DNA of 64,000 nt from Symbioplanes lichenis (lineage in GTDB: Bacteria; Actinomycetota; Actinomycetes; Mycobacteriales; Micromonosporaceae). Under the pieces are notes generated by a model. That model searched no databases and had not been told where the DNA came from. It was given only the letters and a program-made list of their open reading frames with translations. The position numbers were made by a program, and so were the translations under genes. This document shows, in pieces, positions 9,855-17,715 of the stretch. How positions within the stretch are numbered: position 1 is the first letter of the stretch; every line of letters starts with the position of its first letter. The DNA is taken from positions 248,001-312,000 of the forward strand of contig NZ_JAUZQD010000003.1 of assembly GCF_030709675.1 (NCBI RefSeq). The letters run 5' to 3'.

Positions 9855-11195
9855 ATGAGACGCCGACTGGCCACACTGGGCGCCGCGCTGATAGCGGCCG
9901 CCGCTTCCGTGCTCTTCTTCGTGCCGCCCGCCTTCGCCGCGACCGGGCTGCACGTCAGCGGCCGCGACATCGTCGAGGCGAACGGGCAGAAGTTCGTCAT
10001 GCGCGGCATCAACCACATGCACACCTGGTACGCCGGGCAGACCCGGACCTTCGCCGACGTCAAGGCGCTCGGGGCGAACACCCTGCGCGTCGTGCTCAGC
10101 GGCGGACGCTGGACCGCCAACACCGCCGCCGACGTCGCCGATGTCGTGGCGCTGTGCAAGGCGAACCGGCTCATCTGCGTCCTCGAAGATCATGACACCA
10201 CCGGCTACGGCGAGGATGCCGCCGCGTACTCCCTGGATCAGGCGGCCGACTACTGGATCAGCCTCAAGAGCGTGCTGGCCGGGCAGGAGGACTACGTCGT
10301 CATCAACATCGGCAACGAGCCGATCGGCAACACCAACCCCGGCCAGTGGACCGCGGCCACCGTCGCGGCGGTGCAGAAGATGCGGGCCGCCGGGTTCGAG
10401 CATCTGCTGATGGTGGACGCGCCGAACTGGGGTCAGGACTGGCAGTACGTGATGCGGGACAACGCCCAGGCCGTCCTGGACGCCGACACGCGGCACAACA
10501 CGGTGCTGTCGATCCACATGTACGCGGTTTTCAACTCGGCGGCCTCGATCACGTCCTACTTGGATACGTTCGAGGACAAGGGCTGGCCGCTGGTGATCGG
10601 CGAGTTCGGGTGGCGGTTCGACGCGAGCCAGGTCGACCACGAGACACTGCTGGCCGAGGCGAACGCCCGGGACCTCGGCTATCTGGGCTGGTCGTGGACC
10701 GGCAACACGGATCCGATCCTCGACATGGCCACCAACTTCGACCCGGCGCAGCTCACCACCTGGGGCCAGCGGATCTTCAACGGCGCCAACGGCATCAAGG
10801 CCACGGCGAAGGAAGCCACCATCTACGGCGGCCCGACGACCCCGCCGAGCAACCCGACCACGCCGCCGAGCAACCCCACGACCCCGCCCGCCGGGAACGG
10901 GTGCACCGCCACGTACGCGACCACCGGCCAGTGGGCCGGCGGCTTCCAGAGCGAGGTACGCGTCACCGCCGGCACCGCACCGATCACCGGCTGGACGGTC
11001 AGCTGGACGTACGCGAACGGGCAGACCGTCGCGCAGGCCTGGAACGCCACGGTGACCAGTGCCGGGGCGGCCGTGACGGCCCGCAACGTCACCTACAACG
11101 GCCGGCTCGCCGCGGGCGCGAGCACCACGTTCGGCTTCCTCGGCACCTGGACCGGCACGAACACCGCCCCGGCCCTGACCTGCGCGGCCGGCTGA
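9855..11195 (+). CDS. Secreted GH5 endo-beta-mannanase/endoglucanase with CBM2
   Basis: 446 residues. A signal peptide covers res 1-28 (RRR, hydrophobic core, AFA cleavage site). The GH5 TIM barrel spans about 30-320, with acid/base Glu155 in INIGNEP and nucleophile Glu250 in VIGEFGW. A repeated PTTPPSN linker (about 323-348) leads to a C-terminal CBM2 cellulose-binding module with flanking Cys residues. The opening GLHVSG...FVMRGINHMHTWY resembles bacterial GH5 subfamily 8 mannanases more than classical endoglucanases, so beta-1,4-mannanase is preferred and cellulase is the alternative. CGGAG lies 6 bases before the ATG. The CebR-type box directly upstream implies control by beta-glucan breakdown products. 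The protein acts outside the cell. Confidence 0.9.
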   Translation: MRRRLATLGAALIAAAASVLFFVPPAFAATGLHVSGRDIVEANGQKFVMRGINHMHTWYAGQTRTFADVKALGANTLRVVLSGGRWTANTAADVADVVALCKANRLICVLEDHDTTGYGEDAAAYSLDQAADYWISLKSVLAGQEDYVVINIGNEPIGNTNPGQWTAATVAAVQKMRAAGFEHLLMVDAPNWGQDWQYVMRDNAQAVLDADTRHNTVLSIHMYAVFNSAASITSYLDTFEDKGWPLVIGEFGWRFDASQVDHETLLAEANARDLGYLGWSWTGNTDPILDMATNFDPAQLTTWGQRIFNGANGIKATAKEATIYGGPTTPPSNPTTPPSNPTTPPAGNGCTATYATTGQWAGGFQSEVRVTAGTAPITGWTVSWTYANGQTVAQAWNATVTSAGAAVTARNVTYNGRLAAGASTTFGFLGTWTGTNTAPALTCAAG

Positions 11196-11302
11196 CCCGC
11201 ACCGACCCGGAGCAAAGAGTGCGGCCGGCAACGCGATGAGCGCGGCCCCAGCGGGATGCAACGGGAGCAACGAGCGCGGCGAGCGGAAACCGCCCGAGCC
11301 TC

Positions 11303-11342
11303 TTGACCGGTACAGAAGCGACGGCCTACTGTACCGGTACAG
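11303..11342 (+). promoter_or_regulatory. Sigma-70-like promoter with duplicated palindromic operator
   Basis: TTGACC (11303-11308) and TACTGT (11327-11332) are separated by 18 bases and fit a -35/-10 pair. The -10 overlaps the perfect palindrome CTGTACCGGTACAG (11329-11342), and its half ACCGGTACAG occurs again at 11306-11315, over the -35. Sites of this form are typical of TetR-type repressors. No tetR gene is adjacent. Confidence 0.55.
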
Positions 11343-11361
11343 AGACCCGAGGGGAGCCACC

Positions 11362-11538
11362 ATGGAACTGCCCGCCGCGCTCGTCACCGCCCTTCACGCC
11401 GTCGACCACGAGCTGCTCAGCGCGCTGCCCGACGCGCCGGTCCGGCCCGATCGCGTACGTCCCCGCCGTACCCGGGCCGTCCGCCGGGCCTTCGCCGCCG
11501 GCCTGGTCCGGGCCGCCCACGTGATCGCCCCCGCGTGA
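11362..11538 (+). CDS. Small unknown protein (58 aa)
   Basis: An ATG follows GGGGAG by 5 bases and opens a 58-residue frame rich in Ala, Arg and Val. The first 20 residues look helical (LPAALVTALHAVDHELLSAL) and an Arg-rich stretch (RVRPRRTRAVRR) follows. I do not recognise a family. The clean ribosome binding site and the strong promoter/operator upstream are the reasons to call it a gene. It ends 30 bases before the LacI regulator and could be co-transcribed with it. The in-frame ATG at 11236 would place the start upstream of that promoter, so I rejected it. Confidence 0.5.
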   Translation: MELPAALVTALHAVDHELLSALPDAPVRPDRVRPRRTRAVRRAFAAGLVRAAHVIAPA

Positions 11539-11568
11539 CCGGCCGGGCGAAGCGCTAGCCTGGAGCAC

Positions 11569-12624
11569 GTGGCGGCCCGTGTGACACTCCAGACCATCGC
11601 CGACCGGGTCGGGGTCAGCCGGATGACCGTGTCGAACGCGTTCTCCAAGCCCGACCAGCTCTCCGCCGCCCTCCGCGCGCGGATCCTCGCCGCCGCGGAC
11701 GAGCTCGGCTACGTCGGGCCCGACCCGGCGGCGCGGGCCCTGGCCACGGGCAGCACCGGCGCCGTCGGGGTGCTGCTCACGACCTCGCTGCGCTACGCGT
11801 TCACCGATCTCGTGGCGACCAGCTTCTTCGGCTCGATCGCCGAGCAGCTGGCGCCGACCGGGCTGTCGCTGACCCTGCTGACCTCGTCCGACAGCGGCCC
11901 GATCATCCCGGCGCGGGACGTCGCGATGGACGGCGCGCTGGTCTTCTCGTGCGACCCGACGTCGGAGGCGCTGGGCTACCTGGTCCGGCGCCGGCTGCCG
12001 CTGGTCTATGTCGACCAGAGCCCGGTCGAGGGCGTGCCCTGCGTCAACGTGGACGACCGGGCCGGCGCCCGGGCCGCCGCCGAGCACATCGTCGCGCTGG
12101 GTCACCGCCGCGTCGGGCTGCTCATGTCCGGCGCGCACGGCCCGCACGGGATGATCGACACCGACGACATCAAGGTCGACGGGTACGCCTCCCGGCAGCG
12201 CCTGCTCGGCTGGCTCGACGCCCTGGAACCGGCCGGCGTCGAGCCGCTCGTGGCCCGGCAGGGCGGCGACGATCTCGAGCAGGCCCGGTGGGGCGCCCGG
12301 CTGCTGCTCGAGCGCCCCGACCGGCCGACGGCGGTGCTGTGCTTCTCCGACGCGGTCGCCTACGGCGTGCTGCAGGCCGCGGGCGAGCTGGGCATCAGTG
12401 TGCCCGGCGAGCTGTCGGTGGTCGGCTTCGACGACGGCCCGCTCGCCGCGCAGGCGTGGCCCGCCCTGACGACCGTACGCCAGGATGTGGTCGAGAAAGG
12501 CCGGGCCGCCGCCGCGGCACTCGCCGCCGCCGTCGCCGCCGCGCGCACGGGTGAGCCGGTCGCCGCGACCCACCTCGTGCTGCCCACGGAGCTGATCGTG
12601 CGAAAGAGCACCGCGGCAGTCTAG
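11569..12624 (+). CDS. LacI-family transcriptional regulator
   Basis: 351 residues from a GTG start. The N-terminal LacI helix-turn-helix (VTLQTIADRVGVSRMTVSNA, res 6-25) and hinge helix are followed by a periplasmic-binding-like effector domain (about 60-345). Signs of that fold include GAVGVLLTTS, the DG/S-type segments and VVGFDDGP near the C-terminus. The gene sits downstream of the GH5 hydrolase on the same strand and so is a local candidate sugar regulator. Its recognition helix (VSRMTVSNA) differs from the SPSTVSR type usual in CebR, so I do not claim that it binds the upstream CebR-type box. Its 3' end overlaps the convergent propeller gene by 4 bases. Confidence 0.9.
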   Translation: MAARVTLQTIADRVGVSRMTVSNAFSKPDQLSAALRARILAAADELGYVGPDPAARALATGSTGAVGVLLTTSLRYAFTDLVATSFFGSIAEQLAPTGLSLTLLTSSDSGPIIPARDVAMDGALVFSCDPTSEALGYLVRRRLPLVYVDQSPVEGVPCVNVDDRAGARAAAEHIVALGHRRVGLLMSGAHGPHGMIDTDDIKVDGYASRQRLLGWLDALEPAGVEPLVARQGGDDLEQARWGARLLLERPDRPTAVLCFSDAVAYGVLQAAGELGISVPGELSVVGFDDGPLAAQAWPALTTVRQDVVEKGRAAAAALAAAVAAARTGEPVAATHLVLPTELIVRKSTAAV

Positions 12625-13769
12625 GAAGCGCAGCTCCACTGCACGGGGACATTGGTCCCGGCCGTGCCGATCACGGTGCCGGTGTCCGACAGATCCCGCG
12701 CCGTGCCCGTGACCCCGTCGACCGCGGCCAGCGTCACGTCGGTGTCCGCGCGGTACACGGCACTGTCGATGATCATCCAGCCCTTGTCGTTGACGCCGGC
12801 CACCGGCGCGGTGATGGGGACCTGGTCGAAGGCGCCTGTCCGGACGTTCCACAGCCCGACCGCGCCGGACGGCGACAGCGTGCCCGTCGCATAGTCGCCG
12901 CGGGCCGCGCTGAGCAGCGCGGTCTGCCCGGCCGGGGCCTTGAGCTCGGTGCCGGCGCCCCGCTGGTCCCACACCCACGAGGACTCACCCTTGGCGCCGG
13001 AGACCCGGAAGCCGAAGATCCGCCCGTCGTCGCGCAGCTGCTGGGTCTCGCCGCCCTCCGGGAGGGGCAGCACCGTGGCGTCCGTCGTGCCGGCCTTCCA
13101 CAGCAGCGTCGTGCCGCCGAACAGCGGACCACCGACCGGACCGACCGTGGCCACGACGTCGCCGGCGGCGTTGATCGACGGGAACATGTGAATCTCCCAG
13201 TCGCCGGCCGGCAACCGCAGCTCGGTGGGCACGCCCGCGGTGTACCGGATGACGCTGTCCCACGTCTTGTCGTCGCCGCCCGACGCCACCACCGTGCCGC
13301 TCGCGTTGACACCGGCCGCGTACACGGCCTTCTTGCCCGCCAGGGGCAGCGCCGTGGGACTGCCGCCGGTCCACAGCACCGGGTGCGACGTGCCGATGCC
13401 GTCGAGCTTGCCCTCGGGTGTCAACTTCGTACTCACGTGGACGTCGTTGCCGACCACATAGCGGCCGGTCGGATCCACGGCCTTCAGCTCGACCTGCGTC
13501 AGCCCGGCGGGCACCGGCAGTTTCGCCGCCTCGCAGCGCACGATCGCCCCGGCCGCCGCGACCTGTGGATCCGGCTCGCCCCGTCCGCTCCGGACGAACG
13601 ACGGCACCGCGACCAGCACGCCGGCCGCGAGCGCGGCCCCGCCCGCCACCCGGAAGGCGCGCCGCCGCCGGGCCGAGCGCCGCCCGCCGGCCACGAGCTC
13701 GTCGACCCGCAGCCGGCTGGCCGGCGGGACGACCGTACCGAAGCGCTCCCGCAGTTCTTCCTCGATCAT
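12621..13769 (-). CDS. Membrane-anchored beta-propeller-like protein, likely partner of the ECF sigma factor
   Basis: 382 residues. A cytoplasmic N-terminal region of about 40 residues (MIEEELRERFGTVVPPASRL) ends in an Arg cluster. One transmembrane helix follows (about 42-62, GGAALAAGVLVAVPSF), then an extracellular part with repeated short beta motifs (GRYVVGND, NASGTVVASGG, NAAGDVVATVG, RDDGRIFGF) resembling HAF/propeller repeats. Its ATG overlaps the sigma factor stop as ATGA, so the two are translationally coupled. This arrangement is common for SigE-family ECF sigma factors and suggests that the short cytoplasmic head tethers the sigma factor until an external signal is sensed. I see no zinc-containing anti-sigma motif, so the role is inferred from context. 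Confidence 0.75.
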   Translation of the reverse strand: MIEEELRERFGTVVPPASRLRVDELVAGGRRSARRRRAFRVAGGAALAAGVLVAVPSFVRSGRGEPDPQVAAAGAIVRCEAAKLPVPAGLTQVELKAVDPTGRYVVGNDVHVSTKLTPEGKLDGIGTSHPVLWTGGSPTALPLAGKKAVYAAGVNASGTVVASGGDDKTWDSVIRYTAGVPTELRLPAGDWEIHMFPSINAAGDVVATVGPVGGPLFGGTTLLWKAGTTDATVLPLPEGGETQQLRDDGRIFGFRVSGAKGESSWVWDQRGAGTELKAPAGQTALLSAARGDYATGTLSPSGAVGLWNVRTGAFDQVPITAPVAGVNDKGWMIIDSAVYRADTDVTLAAVDGVTGTARDLSDTGTVIGTAGTNVPVQWSCAS

Positions 13770-14293
13770 GATTGGATCCCCATCCTCGTCGTGCTGATCC
13801 GGGAGACGGCGCCGAGCAACTCCCGCAGAGTCGCGAGACCGCGGGACGACTGGCTCTTGACATTGCCGGCCGAACAGCCGAGCACCTCGGCGGTCTCCTC
13901 GATCGTCAGGTCGTCGAGGAACCGCAGCACCACCACCGCCCGCTGCCCCTTCGGCAGCGACCGCAGCGCCGCGACGAGCTCGTCGTGCTCGGCCAAGCTG
14001 TGATCGGCCGCGGCGACGGTCACGCTCTCCGCGGGGACCCCGCCCAGCCGGACGCCCGCCCAGCGCAGCCGGCGCTCGTCGAGGTACTTGCGCACGAGGA
14101 TCCGGTGCACATAGCCGTCCAGGTTGTCGGCCTGGGCGGCTTTCTTCCACTGTACGTAGAGGGCCGTGAGCGTGACCTGGACGATGTCGTCCGCCCGGTG
14201 GCCGTCACCGCAGAGCAGATACGCCGTGCGGTGCAGACGGGGTAACCGCCCCCGCACGTACTCCACGTACTCCCGTTCCCTGTCGGGGTGCAT
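13766..14293 (-). CDS. ECF RNA polymerase sigma factor, SigE family
   Basis: 175 residues, the normal length for a two-domain ECF sigma factor. Region 2 covers about 10-80 (LHRTAYLLCGDGHRADDIVQVTLTAL, with the DDIVQ core-binding and promoter-melting segment). Region 4 covers about 105-160 (LPKGQRAVVVLRFLDDLTIE, then the HTH ETAEVLGCSAGNVKSQSSRG). It is coupled to the downstream membrane propeller gene by an ATGA overlap. A 165-bp foldback element lies 67 bases upstream of the start, so the promoter must lie in that gap or inside the element. Regulon unknown. Confidence 0.93.
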   Translation of the reverse strand: MHPDREREYVEYVRGRLPRLHRTAYLLCGDGHRADDIVQVTLTALYVQWKKAAQADNLDGYVHRILVRKYLDERRLRWAGVRLGGVPAESVTVAAADHSLAEHDELVAALRSLPKGQRAVVVLRFLDDLTIEETAEVLGCSAGNVKSQSSRGLATLRELLGAVSRISTTRMGIQS

Positions 14294-14359
14294 CGGCGAT
14301 CCTTCCCTCGGCTGCCGTCACCCCTCTGTCGTGAACGGCCCTCGGGAAGGTTGCACCGA

Positions 14360-14524
14360 AGGGCCTGTCCTGCCGATCACGACGGCCTGCGCCGGGCCCA
14401 GCTTCCGCCTCGCGGCGCGGTGCGAACGGCCGAACACAACCCCGGTATCCGACCGCCCGCCCCCCTTGCGACGCGAAACCTGTGCCGTCGGCTCGGCGAC
14501 GCCGTGACCGGCAGGACAGGCCCT
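14360..14524. repeat. 165-bp foldback (MITE-like) element, copy 1
   Basis: The element begins AGGGCCTGTCCTGCCG and ends with its inverse CGGCAGGACAGGCCCT. The whole 165 bp is a long imperfect palindrome. It matches copy 2 (14872-15036) in exactly the same length and orientation. Base 8 of each terminus differs between copies but stays paired: G14367 with C14517 here, T14879 with A15029 in copy 2. No open frame or target-site duplication is evident. Its right end overlaps the stop codon of the zinc-ribbon gene. Confidence 0.85.
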
Positions 14525-14843
14525 ACGAGCTCTCGATCGCCCGGCGCCGCATGACCACATCGGTCAGCGCCTGCCCGAAGATGCCGTTGACCACCCCGCA
14601 CGACGCGCACGCGAAGTTGCCGTCCAGCAGGCCGCCGCAGTGCGCGCACACGCCGTGGTCGCGCGGATCCTGGTACGCCGCCAGCGCCGCCACCAGCGCG
14701 GCGGCCACCGGCTCCCGCAGCACCAGCCGCTCCCCGCGTCCGGCCAGGTCAACGGTCAGTTCGCCGGCGCTCGCGGCGGCCGGGTCGAGGGCATCGATGC
14801 GGGTGACGAAGTCGCGCAGAGCCTGCAGCACGTCGGACGGCAT
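14523..14843 (-). CDS. Small zinc-ribbon protein of unknown function (106 aa)
   Basis: 106 residues. The N-terminal part is helical (VLQALRDFVTRIDALDP), the middle contains GRGERLVLREPVAAALVAAL, and a four-cysteine zinc ribbon follows (CAHCGGLLDGNFACASC). No known function is evident. An alternative GTG start 18 bases upstream would add six residues; I chose the ATG because AGTAGGG precedes it at a usable distance. The gene is bracketed by two copies of the same 165-bp foldback element, one ending at its stop codon and the other starting 28 bases before its ATG. It may therefore be transcribed from a promoter within or beyond copy 2. Confidence 0.7.
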   Translation of the reverse strand: MPSDVLQALRDFVTRIDALDPAAASAGELTVDLAGRGERLVLREPVAAALVAALAAYQDPRDHGVCAHCGGLLDGNFACASCGVVNGIFGQALTDVVMRRRAIESS

Positions 14844-14871
14844 GGCCAAGACCCTACTCACGTAGTCAATA

Positions 14872-15036
14872 AGGGCCTTTCCTGCCGGTCCCGACGGCCT
14901 GCGCCGGGCCCAGCTTCCGCCTCGCCGCGTGGGGCGGGCGGCCCGATACAACCCCGGTATCGGACCGCCCGCCCCACTTGCGACGCGAAACCTGGACCGT
15001 CGGCCCGGCGACGCCGTGACCGGCAGGAAAGGCCCT
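14872..15036. repeat. 165-bp foldback (MITE-like) element, copy 2
   Basis: The termini are a 19-base perfect inverted repeat (AGGGCCTTTCCTGCCGGTC and its inverse). The centre is a very strong hairpin: about 21 of 22 bases pair between 14928-14949 and 14956-14977 around a short AACCC-type loop. The copy is 165 bp, equal in length and direction to copy 1. It occupies nearly half of the gap 14844-15192. The remaining 156 bases to the next gene hold only that gene's ribosome binding site as far as I can see. Confidence 0.85.
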
Positions 15037-15192
15037 CTAGCCGGAATGCTCCGACGATCGGTTGCGGCCGATCCGGCTGAGTGTGCGGAATCGGCCTCCG
15101 AACCGGTGCATCGCCCCCGCGCCCCTCCCTGCGCGCGGCCCGCTCCGCCAAGCTTCAACCATCGATCGCGGTCCCTTCGGAAGGAGCCTGGC

Positions 15193-16305
15193 GTGGGTTT
15201 CTCGAACAGCTCGACGGCGCAGCTGCAACCCGGCAAGCACCGGTCGGGCAACGCCGCGCCGCACGGCATGTACGCCTCGCGGCCCGCAGTCGGCGAAGCG
15301 CGGGTCCGGCTGGTGGCGACCGGCGCCGGGCGGCTGCGTGAGCTGGCCGCGCGGGGCGAGCTCGCGGCCCGCGCGCAGGGGGCCGGACGGGCCGGGCTGA
15401 CCGGCCCCGCGTACGACCTCGCCTGGCCGATCGTTTTCAGTCGCCTGACTCGCCGCTTCGAGCTGCAGCGGGGCCACGCCGCGTGCGCCGCGGGCGTCGC
15501 CCACCTGACCGACGAGTGCCTCGACCGCTTCCACGACGACGTCGAGGCCGTGGTCGAGGACCTGCTCACGCACGCCGACCGGCCGATCGCCAACCTCGAC
15601 GCCTGGGTCGCGTCGCGGCTCAACGCGGCGACCGTGGACGCGTACCGCAAACAGCGCGGCCGGCGCGGCGCGCTGCAGCGGCCGCGGCTGCCCGGGTGGC
15701 TCGCGGCCGCCCTCGGCCACGACGGCTGGCTCACCACCCTGGCCACCAACATGCTCGTCTGGGTCGGCACCACCGGCACCGCCGGCCACGAGGTCTGGCC
15801 GCTCGAGTCGTGGGCCCAGGAACGCGGCCGCCGCACCGGCGACTGGGTGGCCAGCGACCCCGCCGCGGTCGCCCGCGAGGTGGAGCACGTCCTGGCCGTG
15901 ATGCGCCGCAAGCCCACCTGGTACGAGTCGTACGTCGAGCGGCCCCTCGGCGCCAAGCAGGCCCCGGTGGCGGCCGCCCCGGCCCTCGACGCGTACGGCG
16001 AACCGGCCGCACCCCTGCCCCTGGGCGACCCGGACGCCCACGTCGAGTCGGAGCTCCAGCGCCTCGCCGCCGACGCCGTCCGCGCCATCGACCAGCGCCT
16101 CGGCGGCGGCGAACCCCCCGAACAAGCCGTCGCCGAAGTCATCCGCACCGTCTTCGGCGGCGTCTTCACCGGCACCCTCGACCGCGCCCCCCACGGCACC
16201 GCCGACCCTCTGGGCGGCGTGACCGGCGCCCTCGCCGACCGCACCACCCTGGACCGCATCATCGCCACCGCCGTCGACATCGTCAGCGACCCCGGCCGCC
16301 CGTGA
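15193..16305 (+). CDS. Conserved actinobacterial protein of unknown function with a sigma-region-2-like segment
   Basis: 370 residues. AAGGAG ends 6 bases before this GTG and decides the start; the frame is open further upstream but without a site. The segment at about 112-160 (FHDDVEAVVEDLL...LDAWVASRLNAATVDAYRKQ) resembles ECF sigma region 2, where an acidic helix precedes an Arg/Lys-rich helix. There is no recognisable region 4 helix-turn-helix after it. The C-terminal third has an Ala/Pro linker and a helical tail. I have the impression that this family occurs in other actinomycetes as a hypothetical protein. Its role is unknown; regulation of transcription is only a guess. Confidence 0.75.
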   Translation: MGFSNSSTAQLQPGKHRSGNAAPHGMYASRPAVGEARVRLVATGAGRLRELAARGELAARAQGAGRAGLTGPAYDLAWPIVFSRLTRRFELQRGHAACAAGVAHLTDECLDRFHDDVEAVVEDLLTHADRPIANLDAWVASRLNAATVDAYRKQRGRRGALQRPRLPGWLAAALGHDGWLTTLATNMLVWVGTTGTAGHEVWPLESWAQERGRRTGDWVASDPAAVAREVEHVLAVMRRKPTWYESYVERPLGAKQAPVAAAPALDAYGEPAAPLPLGDPDAHVESELQRLAADAVRAIDQRLGGGEPPEQAVAEVIRTVFGGVFTGTLDRAPHGTADPLGGVTGALADRTTLDRIIATAVDIVSDPGRP

Positions 16306-16314
16306 CGGCGACCC

Positions 16315-17469
16315 TCACAGCCCGAGCACGACCAGGCCCTTCGCGTCCGCGCCGGCCAGCCGTCCACCGGCCACCGCGGAGAGGGAGGACAGCTGCGGCA
16401 CCGTGGTGACCCTCGCACCGGTGGCCGCGTTGCGGACGGCCAGCGGCTTGCCGGTGAGCGACACGTAGATCAGGCCCCCAGCGCGGAACGGCTGTCCCAC
16501 CTCGGCGCCGAGCACGGCCTTCCAAGCACGCTTGCCCGAAGTGACGTCGTAGGCCTCCAGGGAGGTGTCGCTCGCCAGGTAAAGGCGCCGGCCGTCGGTG
16601 GCCACCCGGCTCGACACCCGTGCGGTCGACCAGGCCACTCTGCCGGTGGACACCCGGACCGCCTTGAGCGACCAGGAGGCGCTGTCACCCACGAAGACCC
16701 AGTCGCCGTACGAGGCCAGCGGGGTCCACGTGGACGACCAGCTGCCCGTGGTGTTACCGGTGACCGCGTCCACCCGGCGGGACACTCCACCCCGGGTGAT
16801 CAGAACGTCGTTGCCGACCGGGATCGGTGAGAACAGGGTGCGCCTCCCGTCGGTGTTGTCGCCGTCGGACCATACGGGCGTGCCGTCGGTCAGCCGATAG
16901 GCCTCGACGTTCGGCTCGGTGCCGTAGTCATTGCCGCTCACGATCACCATGCCCCGGGTGACGATCAGTTGCGCCGCGTCGGTGTTGGGCGACCGCCGCC
17001 ACAGCAGGCGTCCCGTGGCGAGATCGAAGGCGCACACGTACCCGTCGGCGTCACCACCCTCGATGCCGCACAGGCTGTCGCTCGAGGTCACGACCACGGT
17101 CGTACCGGAGACGACCAGGTGATAGGCCAGCCGGTCGAAGAAGATGCCGGTGTCGCGCCAGACCTGGCGGCCGGTGGCCGAGTCGCGTGCGACCAGGCCG
17201 GCGGTGTCCTGAGTGAGGGTGAGGCCGCCGGCGACAACCGGACCGACCCGGCCCGGGCAGTCCGAAGTGGCGTCAGGAACGCTCCAGCGGCGCTTCAGCC
17301 GGCCGATGCTGGAGGCGTTCAGCAGATCTTCGCCGGCGTTGTAGAACGACCGGCCGGCGTCGGAACCGGTCTGCGGCCACGTCGAACGGCTGTCAGCGGG
17401 CGCAGCGGTGGCAGGTGCGGTGGCAGCAAGGACGAGGACCGCGGCGGCGGCCCACATGCGTCGGATCAT
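16315..17469 (-). CDS. Secreted PQQ-type beta-propeller protein (paralogue 1)
   Basis: 384 residues. A signal peptide (MIRRMWAAAAVLVLAATAPATAAPA) precedes a series of PQQ/BamB-like propeller blades of the form DxxTGRxxWR: SATGRQVWRDT, LATGRLLWRRS, LTDGTPVWSDG, STGRVAWSTA, TSGKRAWKAV, TGARVTTV. Seven blades fit the length. The motif WPQTGSDAGRSFYNAGEDLLN near the N-terminus is shared in form with the second propeller at 28525-29655, so the two are paralogues. No catalytic residues are evident; a binding or scaffold role at the cell surface is likely. The upstream in-frame ATG at 17481 would add four residues. Confidence 0.8.
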   Translation of the reverse strand: MIRRMWAAAAVLVLAATAPATAAPADSRSTWPQTGSDAGRSFYNAGEDLLNASSIGRLKRRWSVPDATSDCPGRVGPVVAGGLTLTQDTAGLVARDSATGRQVWRDTGIFFDRLAYHLVVSGTTVVVTSSDSLCGIEGGDADGYVCAFDLATGRLLWRRSPNTDAAQLIVTRGMVIVSGNDYGTEPNVEAYRLTDGTPVWSDGDNTDGRRTLFSPIPVGNDVLITRGGVSRRVDAVTGNTTGSWSSTWTPLASYGDWVFVGDSASWSLKAVRVSTGRVAWSTARVSSRVATDGRRLYLASDTSLEAYDVTSGKRAWKAVLGAEVGQPFRAGGLIYVSLTGKPLAVRNAATGARVTTVPQLSSLSAVAGGRLAGADAKGLVVLGL

Positions 17470-17544
17470 GACGGCGACCATAGAGTCGCGCGATGGCGAT
17501 GTGGGGGATATGGGCGTTTTCGTACTGTCGTTGCTGAGGCTGGC

Positions 17545-17715
17545 ATGATCGGTTCGTGCTGTTCACCCGTGGCCCGCGCCCGGAAGGCCGAGCGCGGGCA
17601 GGGTGGGACGCCACGCCGGTGGCCCGTCCTCGTACTGACCGGCTGGCTCTTGCTCGCCCTGTGTGCCATGGCCCTTGGGTTATTTGATCGGCCCGAGCAG
17701 GGCAGCCGGAGCTAG
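17545..17715 (+). CDS. Small single-pass membrane protein (56 aa), tentative
   Basis: 56 residues from an ATG with GAGG about 5 bases upstream. A basic N-terminal half (ARARKAERGQGGTPRRW) is followed by one transmembrane helix (about 27-47, VLVLTGWLLLALCAMALGLF) and a short tail. The positive-inside pattern is what a real small membrane protein would show. It overlaps the end of the convergent aldo/keto reductase remnant by 4 bases. No family recognised. Confidence 0.4.
   Translation: MIGSCCSPVARARKAERGQGGTPRRWPVLVLTGWLLLALCAMALGLFDRPEQGSRS

Noticed and set aside
11236..11361. N-terminal extension of the 58-residue ORF
   Set aside because: It would run across the -35/-10 promoter and operator; the inner ATG has the good ribosome binding site.
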